Assembly: GCA_009741485.1 (NCBI GenBank)
Contig: CM019214.1
Coordinates: 51,486,863-51,550,862, forward strand
From: Malurus cyaneus samueli
Taxonomy: Eukaryota > Chordata > Aves > Passeriformes > Maluridae
Reading direction: 5' to 3'
DNA: 64,000 bases
Part shown: positions 1 through 11,419 of the stretch, in pieces
Layout of the letters: the number at the start of each line of letters is the position of its first letter
Position numbering within the stretch: position 1 is the first letter of the stretch
Made by a program: the position numbers and the translations under genes
Notes under the pieces: model-generated
The model's input: only the letters and a program-made list of their open reading frames with translations
What the model was told of the DNA's origin: nothing
The model's database searches: none

Positions 1-3000
1 ACTTTCAGTAAGTCAAATCACATTACTCACTCATATAGCATTCTTGGCAAGCATCAAAAAACATTTTTAATACTTAGGAACTGTGAGATTGAGCCAGACA
101 GTGATCTGATGTTTAAAACAGGACTAGGCAACCTTATGTCAAAATTGAAGCAGAGGGAAAAAAAAAACCAAACCAAAACTATTTAGGTTCTTTAGTCAAA
201 AGGCACCTACTACTGGAAAATGTTTCTGCATACCCCTGCATCCTGAACAGAGTAGAATAACTGAGCCTTTTCTTCACATGTTACTGTGAAAAATAACTTG
301 TGAAACCACAGTTATTCTTCAAACAATACTGAGAAAATATCCATAGCTGATCTGTTCTTAGAGAATGAACCTGATCTATTTTAGTGGTGCAAGTGGGACC
401 TGCATAGCCTGGTGCTGTGCTGGCAGGGAGGGAGGGACTGTCCCCTTCTGTCCCCAGCTGTAAAGGCCTCAAGCAGCATTTGCTCCATCCTTTCTCTGCG
501 CAGTGTAAAGGGACCAAATCACATGATCCACACCACAAATCCATGGTTACCCCTGTTTAGCATTCAGATGATGACACTTGGCTTGCTTTTGTCACGGCAG
601 CAACCTCCCTGAGATGCATTCAGCCTCTTTCTTGTTCACCTTCCAACGAGTCTTCAGGTGGCTCCTGGATAGACACCAAGAAAGTGAAAAGTCCTGCATG
701 TCAGGGGTTAATTTTTATGCCGATGATGACTGTGGCTGTTTACTTTTTAAACAAATGTCTGATATACAGTGCAACTGGCTGAGTGCACAGCCAAGAACAG
801 AGCACAGGAAATCTCTTTGACAGCCAGGATGGCAAAACTGTTAGCATGGGTCTGCATTACAGCTAACTTAAAAAAAAAAAATAAATTAAAAATTAAAAGG
901 TTGTGAGATCTCAATAAGAAAAGCGGATGCAACGAAAAGAAACAAAACCACAAATGGTCGGATTCTAAGAAGAGACATCTATGAATAGCACAGGCATAAA
1001 TAACTTTTTCCATTTTATCTGAAGGATTATTGTGGCTTTTCACCCCAGTTTATTTCAGCGGAAGTAAAGACGACTCTGTAATACCAAGCAAATAAACCAG
1101 CCTAATATAAAATGTTCACTAGAGATAAGAAAGCACACTAGGTTATTTATTGCTGTATTTTTATATTTTGTTTCTGCTCTCCTTTGATCTGTGTTAACAA
1201 CGGCATTAAACTGACAGCTTAGGGTCACAATACGCACCAGGATATTGAAAGCCACTCATGTATAAGGGATATCAAATTGTTCATTTAGAGCAAGTTACAA
1301 GTTTTGGTTAATCAGTTCTTGGGGTCTAGCTCCATCCATAAAGATAAAATGTTTACTGGGCTTTAAAAAAAATTATTGGATAGAGAAACTGTGTGCCCTC
1401 CCAGTTTTTTAAGGTGTAAACATCTGCAGCAGATTCCAGGGTTGATTCTACTTCCAGTTACAGTGGTGTAACAAGAGTAGCTTCACAGACGGCAGAGGAA
1501 TTTCAGCAGTAAATGAAAAGAGAATAAGGCTCATTGTGCTTTTAATTTTGTTTCATGTAGGCAAGAGGGGAGAAAATTGATTTTAGTCCCAGCCTTTTTT
1601 TTTCTCATACATGTCACTGATGCATTTTCAGCCCTTAGAGGATTGGTGAATGTGGGAATACAGCCTCTAATACAAAACACTTGGCCTGTTTTCAGTTCCT
1701 AACACATACTCCAGAGTTCACGTTATGGTTATCAGAAAGAATCTATGAAAAATGAAGCTGCACACAACTGCAGACCATCAGCATGGCTTAACCCCGTCAG
1801 GCGGGGATGAAGCAGGAAGTGCTTTGTGACACTGACTGGCAGAAATACAAACTGATGGAGAAAACACGCGGCAGGAAAGAGGGTCTTAGACGGTGAGTTA
1901 GAGCCGGGGACATTAACTGCAACTACACACTGCCAGGGCCAAGATCAGAGGAGCTTGACATACTTGTTAAAGGTTTCATCAAAAGGATTAGTTCCAGCAG
2001 CTTTTTTTAACCTTTCCTACAACACAATTTACCCAAAGGTGGCCGAGGGCAACAAGGGCTGCCCTGTGAGATAACATTTTTAATTGTACAAATGCCATTC
2101 TTGATGTCATAATCCCGAGGTTAATGCAGTTGCAGGTCCTGGACAGATGTGGTGTAGGCTGCCCCATCGCACAGAGAGGTGAAAATGGCCACAGTTCAGC
2201 AAGGAGTTAAGCGACTGCCCCGGGGGTTTTCCTACACTCTCCCTTTGTACTTTTGAAATGTATTAAATGTTCTTCTGCCCAAAAGTAAACCAAGCAAACC
2301 AACAAAAATATCATTCATACAATATGTTACCAAGAATCAACATCAAGGATAGCCACTGCCTAATGGCACAGCTCATGGACAGGGGGAGGTGATCTGTGAA
2401 TGAATGAAAGAAAGATGGGGAACACCCCAGGAAACACCTGGATCCCACCATGCTAAATCTTACACCTTGTAGTACTTTAGTGGCACTAATTAATAAGAAA
2501 TACATTTCAAAAGGAGAACCCTGACATCTTCTGTTAAATTCAATTACACCTGATATATTTTAGCAGGGATCATATTTTGCACGTGGGGAGAGTTTTTTGA
2601 TGGGTTTCTGGATGATGTACTCTCTCCCTCCTTAAAAAAAAAATAACCCAAACAGTTCTTAAAAGATATGTTCACACCACACAGTTCAAAGAGAAGAGTT
2701 TTCTGCACTTTTAAACAGAGCAAACAGTTTGCTCCATGTGCTAAGCTGTTGCCTATGTCACCAGTTCCCAAGCAGAAAAGCATGCCTTGTTGACATGACA
2801 CAAGCATGTGAGGATTGCAGATCAGTTAAATAAAGAAACTGAACCTGGGCAAATTTTATGTGGGAACAGTTTGAGTATTTCTGCGCAACACTTCCAATAC
2901 CTGCAGCATGGTACAGAGTAGGTCAGAGATATTTACATTGGGGTGAGAATGGGTAAAAAGCAGCTGACGAGGACATTCTCTAACAAAGGGCAACCCCATT

Positions 3001-6000
3001 TTGTGTGTCAGAATCTGGGATGTGCTTCACTAGGAGTTAGCTACCAATGTAGTTTATTCTTGCAGGGCATCCCACAGAACACATCTCTTTATGCAAACAC
3101 TACTTCACAGTCATTAGGGCTAAAATTGTCTCACAAATCCCATCCTGAACTGCTCTGCATTGCTACACCTTGCAGCATTTGGCACAGAAAGCCCAGGATT
3201 TGCAAAAGATATGTAAAAGCAAGATTATTCTTCCTGAGTACTACATAAGATAGGAATAAAGACGAAAACAATCATACAAGGAAAGAATTACTTAGTGCAG
3301 CGGAGCCAAGTTACTCAAGAAAACGGATGGAATTGCAAAGGGAAGGCATTATTTCAAATAGGATTTGGGGGAAAGCTAACAGGTGCTGGGGAGCACTCAG
3401 GTCAGATGAAGACATCTGCTAGAAATGTCAAGAGCACAAAGGTAACTCTGTGTCTGGGAGTAGAGGGTAGGATAAAAATGACAACAGAACAGGAAATGTG
3501 GAAGACTGGGACTGAAGAGGTACATCCCAGCAAAGAAGCAGGGTGTCAGATGGCAGAGTAAAACACAAACAGACACACAAAAACTGTGAATGCAGACACT
3601 TGTGAGGAACCCAGGGAAAAAATAAATTAAAAAGAAAAAAAAAAAAGAAACAGGTGCACTAGAAGGCTGGATGGCTGGCACAGAGGGATGATGATAACAT
3701 AAAAGCATTTCTGAAACGTGACAGAGTGGAAATATTAAGGCAGAATATCCTTCCATCAGTCTTTATGAGTGAATGAGATGGCTATTGAGATGCTTTCAAG
3801 CTCCTATACACACTACAGACTTGACTCTAAACTGCAAGCTGACCTATTGGCTACATTGCATTGGAGATCTTACAGGATGTTTTCAATGACCCTGTGTCTA
3901 AAATACAGAAATGAACCAGTATAATATGACATATGGGCAGATCAGCTTGCACAGATGAAGCAATTTATATCAGCAGTTCTGTGGGCTTTTAAGTCATTGA
4001 AAGCTAATTCTTTCCTTTAACAAATATATGACTACGTTTAGTCAATGTATGGTAAAAACATACTGAAACATATGCATTCATACATATATAAGTGAAAAAA
4101 AAAACCTATAAAACATATATAAGTTAAAAAATAAGCTGCCAGACTTTTTATGCAATATACTTTTGTTTAGTACAAACACACAGAACCCTTTCAGTTAATT
4201 GCATGTTTGATCATCAATATCCTGTCTTTTGCAAGTAAGTACTCCCACGTAAGAAATTCAAATAAGGCACTTCTGAGTACAGAAGCTTTCAACTGCTTTC
4301 ATTTTACTTATCTAGATTATTGCACCTGTTGAAGTTCACCTTTCTCACAACAGGATTCAAAAATAACCTGTGTGATGAATTTTAACAGAATGCTATAAAC
4401 AGAGCCAAAAACTTAAATTGAAAGTAAACACCTAGGACCAGTAGTATCATGATACAACAGGATTTATGAAACTGATCTCATCAAAACACTTGATTAGTTT
4501 CAAAAACATCAATATTTAGGACACGTGCAAGTTCACACGCTGTCTACAAGAGGACAGTTTTTAATATAGGTGAGCACAACCTTGCTCCTGATTTCCATGC
4601 AAATAAATGTTTATAAGGTAAGGATGGTCCATTTCCACTAATTCTATGGCAAAAGGCTCATTTGTGGTAGTGGTACAGGACAAGGTGCCCACCCAAACCC
4701 TCTCGAGGTGTCACCGACATCCATCTCAACCTAGAGGCAGGGTTACCTCATTTCTGTAGGTAATTCTTGCTGTTTCCACTGCCCACACAGGCAAAGGAGC
4801 AGCGCTTTTAAACTTAGATACTTAGGTACTTCTTGTGGTTTCTGGTGCACTCAGACTCCAAATTTTGAGCCTGAACCACAGTACACATCCCTCCGTGTGG
4901 AATTCATGGCCAAGAACTGTCTCTTGGGTGACTGTTATTAAGCCAGCCACTTCTCACAAGCGGCAGTCAAAAAGGAAAGAAAAGCCTCATATTTCTGACA
5001 TGCCAGGAGAATACTTTAACCCTGGCTGCCTTGTTCTGCTGGCCTTTATGATGCAGCATAGGTTTATCCAGCTCTGAGAGCTGTGTCATAGCTGTGACTC
5101 CAATCAGCAGTAGGTGTTTCTTTGGAACCTCAGTGTTTCACTTTCCAAAGTAGTGCCTACACCACACCATCCTGTAAGTATTTCCTTAAAGCCAGCTAAG
5201 CTTTTCCACTCTATACTGACTTCTGTGGCTCTGCCTTCTGGCACTTTCCCTCCTCATGGTTTGATTTCACTACTGAGAGACACAGATTCCTCAAATCTAA
5301 TGTCAGCAGGCAGAAAGATGAATGTGTAACCCCAGCTGGCCCTCTCGGCCTCCTCTATGGCAAGCAGAGAGGAATTGGTGTTTTCAGAGCCGCAGCCCTG
5401 AGCACAACAGCCCCATCTCAGATGCCAGGCTGGATCCACTTTTAAAGGGAACTTATAAAAGAAACAAAACAAATGGAAATGGCGACTATGGTACCAGTTA
5501 GAAATGTTCCCAGTTTCTACTCAAAAACATGCAGATATTTTTGAACACTTTACCTAAATCTTTAACACCGAGTGTGCGTAAATAAGTTGGTTCCTGTGAC
5601 TATAGAAGCTGAATGCATTATCTTCCAGCTCAAGGCTATATAAGGCTTTCCAGTCCCAAACAATGAATATTAGAAATGGCAAGAGCCTCTGCAACTCAGA
5701 GCCAAGCACTGACAATGTTTGAAGTCAAGCTAAAAATACAGCCCCTGCCTGGATCCCAAACAAGGCAGACAACAAATGCAGAGGGTGACAGGGAATAGAG
5801 AGGCAGGGAAGTGCAAACACATGCACAGCAAGACACAATATTATACACAATATTGATCTTCCCCATGATGACTGTGGCTTCTTTTCTTCCTATTTCCTGG
5901 GATTTCTTACCATTTTTTAGCTATTCTACATTCATCCCAAAAGAAGTTTTACCAAGTTCACAAATTCACTGGGCTTGGCTGCCTGTTTCCAGGCTTGTGT

Positions 6001-7639
6001 CATATAACTCATTAACTCAAATGGCTTTTCATCAGTCCTTGTTGAGTAATGCAGTGCCTGTTCAGGTTTCTGTTATAACCCCTTATTCACACAGTCCTAG
6101 CATGATGCAAAAATTTCCCCCAAGTCCAGAGTCATCAGTGCAGTCATTCCCCAGTTCTTCATGAGACAGTCCTGCTTTGACTCTCCTTCCTTTGCAGTAG
6201 GAAGGAGACTGCAGTGACCAGAGATCAGTGTTGGGAAATGCATTCTGTAATTTTGGATCAGGTCCATCTTTCTTCAACTGATCTTGCTTCCTTATATAAA
6301 CTAAACCAAAGTTTGTTTAACCTCTTATTCACAAACCTCTAGTGGTAGATTTCCATAGCCTCTAGTCTAGTTTAGCATTTAGTCACTCTTTATGTCAGAA
6401 AGGCTTTTGGCCTAAACAATTTCCACTCTACTTTAATAAAATTACTGAAATTATTTATTTTTCCCATGAACCTGAAAAGAAGATTAATTTCCTCCTTTTG
6501 GAGGTAAAATTTAAATGCAATAATCACTCTCCCCTCTTCCATTGCATCTTCTTAAGTTCTGCTGGGAATCAGCAAACAGTTCTAGCAAATAAAAACTGTC
6601 ACATGTATTAAAAATAGAAGCACCATCCAACATTTGAAGATGTCCCAGGTGTGGTTTTGTGCTGTGGAATGTTTTGAGGAGCTGTTGCAAGTGTCTCTGA
6701 ATTAACCTGGTAGTTGTCTGTGAACCCTGACTTTCAGCTGAGAGCTACTTTTGCTTGCTCATGGTAGGATGTAACTTGTCTAGGTATTAAGCTTCCAACA
6801 TATAGTCAGCCAGCCTAAGCATACTGCATGGAATGCCCCTGAATGGAGGGAGGAAAGAATCCCTGGAAAGAGAGGGAACAATCCTTATTTCAGACCACTC
6901 CTCTTGAGTTGGATGAATCCATCACACCTGGCCACAGAGGAACCTTAAAGGATGAGTTTAACTTTGAGTGAGAGAGACCTTAGGCCTAGGGACCAACTCT
7001 GGGATCACAAATCATGCTTATACATGCATATTTCAGAGGAAAAAAAAAAAAAAAAAGGAGGTTTTCAAGTGCAGATTTTTCAGAAAGATTTTACCTTTTT
7101 TCAGTCAATGTCCTATGTGGTGCTATAGGACATCAGCACTACAGCCTGTTCTACCCAAAGTACGTTGGGGCCCCCTCCTCAGTTTAAGGACTGTTTTTGC
7201 ACAATTTTGAAAGCAGCATATACAGTGCTGTAGCACTTGTGGGAATTCACATGGCCTGCATGGAAACAAGGAATGTGGCACATGAAGTTACAGGAAAAGC
7301 TCAAGACAAAACTCAGGCTTAAAAAGCCTGAAAAAAAACCTTTCAATTGGCTCTGGCCTGGTGGAGACCAAAAAGCTAGAAAATGTTTGGCTGTACTGGT
7401 TCATGGCTTGCTTCTTATAGCCTAAAAAAAAAAGAAAGAGAGAGAGAAAGCAGCAGAGCTCCTTCCAAGCCCAGGAGGATGGTGGTGGGGAGGATATTTT
7501 CCCTGCTGATGTTCAGATACACTTCCTGGTACTGCACCTTGCAATTTAATTTAGTGTGAAACTGTGCCTTAAAGCTTCAGTCTATCTCTGAATAAAGACT
7601 AGGGGATATGGTTTTGTAGCAGCACTGAGAGTTTCTTTC

Positions 7640-7649
7640 NNNNNNNNNN
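7640..7649. other. Assembly gap (10 N)
   Basis: Ten Ns sit inside a T/C-rich stretch (GTTTCTTTC before, TTTCTTTTTTCTTCTT after). A fixed 10-N length at a homopolymer-rich site suggests a placeholder gap of unknown true size. Confidence 0.99.
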
Positions 7650-8885
7650 TTTCTTTTTTCTTCTTAGTACTGAATGCAGAGAGGAAAAGGCAGGCAGATG
7701 CATGTCATAAATAAACCCAAAGCGAACAAAGAACAGATGTCCCGAGGAACTTGCTGTCTCAGTATTTGGAGCACAAAGAAATGAAGTAAGTGCAGCCCTT
7801 CATAGAGGAAGTCCTTCACTTCCTCGAGAAGTTTGAACACGCCGAGAAAGGAAAACAATTTCACAAGGCCAGAGTATAAAGGCTTCTGATCCCATGAAAG
7901 CAGTCTGTGGCCTGCCAGAAATCCAGAGCCAGCAGAGCTTTCCTTTAACAGGTACAGTACAGGGAAGCCGTGGGCCTAATGCAAGCAAGGGTGTCACTTA
8001 TCATTAGGAATTCTATTAGAAAGCATCAGAAGGTTTTTTTAAAGATTAAAAAAAAATTAGGAAAAATTTGTCTTGATCACTCCTTTTTTTCTCCCTTAGC
8101 TTATTCAATGCATTATAGCATAGATGGATCTTAACAATCCTCAGAATTGGGCAACAACACCAGGAAAATCCATAAGTATTTTAGAGCACTGCTTCAAAAC
8201 TGATTCATGGTTATTCATGCACAGTAAAAATCCTGTAAAACAGAGTGAAAAATTATGCAGAACTCACCATACCTCAAAAAGAAAGGTTGTAGGATCTGCT
8301 CTATTTACTCTGCATTAAATGCAATTGTTTTACTTCCCTTTTAGCAAATCCCTTAAAACCAGACCTGGGAGTGAATGCAGAATTAGGGATGTGGAGCAGA
8401 GCCAGACACCTCTGTGCTCCTGGGGCTGCTGCTGCCCAGCACTGGGGCTGTGGGCTGGCAGCAGCAGGGCCATGAGGATACAACAGCTGGGGAGGGAGGA
8501 AATTGGACAGAGAAACTGCTCTGAGCAGCACAGCTCCGGCCGCAAATATTTACTGATAAGTGCTGCTGGAGTGATGATGGTCTAGGAACATAGGCAAGGA
8601 ACAATCTGGAAGGAGACATCATATCTTTTATTTGTCCTAACCACTGGAGAAAAAAAATAAAGATGAGATTTCATAACCTAAAGCTGAGCCATTATATCTA
8701 GAAGTTGTCTGTTTTTTCAGTGGTACCAGTGTGTCTAAATAAAAGACATTATGTCTCCCTGTAGCTCTTGGTTCATATGTATTTCCAGATCAGTCTTTCT
8801 CACTCTCACATTTCTAATCCAGTCTTCCAGAAAGCTGATGGAAAAATAAAAATTAAGAAGCTGCCAATCACAAGTTGGAGGGAGA

Positions 8886-8923
8886 TGTAAATAAATAAAT
8901 AGAGTGTAAATAAATAAATAGAG
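8886..8923. repeat. Exact 2 x 19-bp tandem duplication
   Basis: The unit TGTAAATAAATAAATAGAG occurs twice head-to-tail without mismatch, itself built on an AAAT tetranucleotide. It looks like a recent slippage or duplication event in intergenic DNA. Confidence 0.95.
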
Positions 8924-10540
8924 TTGTTCTAAGCCTAAGAACCACATGGTCCTTGCCAGTTGCAGTTTTTGGACTCCCTTTGTGACCCCTTCATACTCTT
9001 ATTCAAACCTCTGTATCATCTTTTCCCCATGCACACACATGTATTGTCACAGCTGAAGTTATAGTATTTGCCTTACAAATGCTACAGGGAAAAGCTAAAA
9101 ATACTGTTTATTCTAAAACCAGATTTTAATTTCTTCTGGTAGAATTTAGATATTTTTCTACAATTAGATTTCAAAGGGTTAAATTACAGCTCCTGAGATA
9201 GTATCAGCCCATTAAACATAGGTAAGAATATGAGAGGGAAAGAGAAGGGAACAGATATTATATATGTAAGGAAAATTAAAACTCAGGATGTTGGGCGTGG
9301 GGGGAATGTGCTTTGAAGTACAAAAGTTCCATTGTTAATGCGGGACAAAACCTCCCCAGTATGGGACAGAGATAAAAAGGAGGGAGTTTCTAACAGATCA
9401 AGGTCAACCAAGATATATGAATAACATAAATGCTATTAATCTCGTAGAGCATGAATCAGAGAATTGCAGCAGGGTATAGCTGTGTGGCGGAGTTCATGGC
9501 ATGAGTGTTTTATGCCACTTTGTATTAGATAATGAGCGTATTCATTACAGACTCCTACACATCATCCAAACTGGCAGAGAAGGAGCTTTAAGGAGCTTCA
9601 GAGAACAAATCAAAGAGCTGGATCTAAAGCTCGGAAAGGTAATAGGGATGTTCAAATACTGCCCCAAGTTTAGATATTTGCAGGCATTCATACAATCTGA
9701 CTCTGCAGGAAATAGCGTGAGAAAGAAGCTCTTACTTGGACAGCTTGCTGCTTATTATTTATCATGCTGCCTCTGTCATAACAGCTGATTTTAACAATTA
9801 AAAAAAAAATAAAAAAAGCATAGAATGATAGAGGAAAACACTACACCAGAAAAAGTCTTCCTTGCCTTTTATTTTTTTAATTCTCATTGCTGCAAATTCA
9901 GATACAGAAAGAGAATAAATTTTCATTTTGGAGGGCTTAATCTAAACATTGTTGGGAAGCAAGGGACTATGCTATACTGGAGTCAAAAAGTACATAACCA
10001 GATGTAATTCTGATTTCACATGTTGCATTTCCACACATTTCAGTTCCCTGGAATTCCAGAGACACATGTGTTCCACAGGAGAAGCTTAAAGAATAATTTA
10101 TCTTTGCAAGGAAGGAAATGAAAATGTATACATGTGTGTATATAATTTTGACAACAATCTGCAACCAGATTTTTAGCAGTGGTTTGCACTTCCATTTATT
10201 TATTCCAAACAAACATTTTTAACTCAATGACATGGATCTATGCAGCATGTTTTTCCTGATTGTTTTGCTTTCAGATTTTTGAAATAAAGCTGAAATACAG
10301 TTGGGACCAAATTAAAATTCCAAAACCGACTAATGCTTTCTCCTTGAGGTTAGCAGGGCTTTCTCAGCATGAACCTAGACTTGCATTCAATTCTACATTT
10401 TGGTGCCACGTAATCAATGGAAAAGGGCAAGCCCCGTAATGGGGCCAGCTCTCCACAATGAGCACATCCAAACTTTAAAGAAGAGATTTTCAAAGAGGGG
10501 TTGGGTGTTTGTATGCAGGAGCATCCAGAGAGTGCACTTC

Positions 10541-10655
10541 TGCAGTTATCTATACATGCAGATATTTACATACACATATAAATACATGCTCTGTGTGTGT
10601 ACATATGCACTACCCATGCATTTATATGTGCACTGTACATATGTATTCATACAAC
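10541..10655. repeat. CA/TG/AT-rich alternating purine-pyrimidine stretch
   Basis: The stretch carries repeated ACATA, TGTGTGTG, CATATG and GCATTTATATGTGC elements with extended purine-pyrimidine alternation, a decayed microsatellite. It is intergenic. Confidence 0.7.
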
Positions 10656-11275
10656 ACAAACTGCTTATCCACCTGATCTTTAGGGGCTACATTGTTTGAG
10701 CTTAATAAAGGGAAGCTGGAGCAGGGGAGGGGGGGAAGAGAAAGAGTAGAAAGGGCTGTAATGGCTCAAGATAAACCACACCTCAGCAAACATCTCAAGA
10801 TTGCTCAAAGGCAATGCTAGTACCATGATCCAGCTAATTTACAAAATGGGCTTAAGCAGGACAAGAGAACAGTGGGAGATCAAAGCAACAGATTGGTCTC
10901 AAAACTGTCAGCAGAATCATCAGTTTGTGTAGGGAAAATCAGGCAAAGGCAAGATTCAGACCACCAGACTCTCCTTGTGGTTACCTATATCCAAGCAGCC
11001 AAAGGATCCTGAAAACTATAGGATAGCAGCACTAAAGCCTGAGGATCCTACAGTCTCCCAGCATCTCCCTGGTGAGCCTGGGAGCTTCCAGAATTGCTTG
11101 CCTTGAGCACGCTGTTCTCCATGGAGAGGCACCCACCTTCCACAGGGGCTCTGCAAGACCTTACCTGGGCTACTGAATATAACAGACCTGGGATACTAAA
11201 ATGGTCTGCCTCTCGAAAGAGGTGCTTGCTGCACCCAGGGTCCCTTTGCACACACTTCTGGTGTCCTTTGTGCAC

Positions 11276-11419
11276 AATTTAAGCTCAGATGATCAGAGCA
11301 TGGTGCTAATAATACCAAGGTTGTGGGTTCAATCCCTGTATAAGCCATTCCCTGAAGAGTTGGACTCAATGATCCGTAGGGGTTACTTCCAGCTCCGAAT
11401 ATTCTGTGATTCTGTGAAT
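11276..11419 (+). mobile_element. tRNA-Ile-derived SINE with CR1-like tail (TguSINE1 type)
   Basis: The 5' half follows tRNA-Ile(AAT): AGCTCAGATGATCAGAGCAT, an anticodon arm TGGTG-CTAATAA-TACCA with the AAT anticodon, and an intact B box GGTTCAATCCC in GGGTTCAATCCCTGTA. The A box is degraded. The 3' half (GTTGGACTCAATGATCC through TTCCAGCTCCGAATATTC) is the conserved CR1 3' end and closes with two copies of the 8-mer ATTCTGTG. A tRNA-Ile head joined to a CR1 tail is the structure of TguSINE1 of songbirds, presumably mobilised by CR1 reverse transcriptase. No flanking target-site duplication is expected for CR1-driven elements, and none is seen. It is a SINE, not a functional tRNA gene, because the acceptor stem is lost. 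Confidence 0.85.

Larger units (their letters stand above)
1..11275. other. Intergenic DNA downstream of NDFIP2, left block
   Basis: I find no gene. ORFs here are short, overlap on both strands and lack domains or splice context. The block holds A-rich runs (about 870, 3630 and 7038 bp), one assembly gap, the 19-bp tandem duplication and a decayed dinucleotide repeat. A CpG-containing stretch at about 1.77-2.24 kb may be a regulatory element (see findings). In other vertebrates the neighbour beyond the NDFIP2 3' end is SPRY2, and this block would be part of that gap. Confidence 0.7.

Noticed and set aside
6320..6600. Possible ancient LINE (CR1/L3-like) fragment
   Set aside because: Phrases such as TTTATGTCAGAAAGGC and AATCACTCTCCCCTC faintly recall an old LINE 3' region, but the match is too scattered to call without a profile search.
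11281..11346. Possible functional tRNA-Ile gene
   Set aside because: The anticodon arm and T arm are recognisable, but the acceptor stem does not pair, the A box is degraded and the segment runs into a CR1 tail. It is a SINE head.
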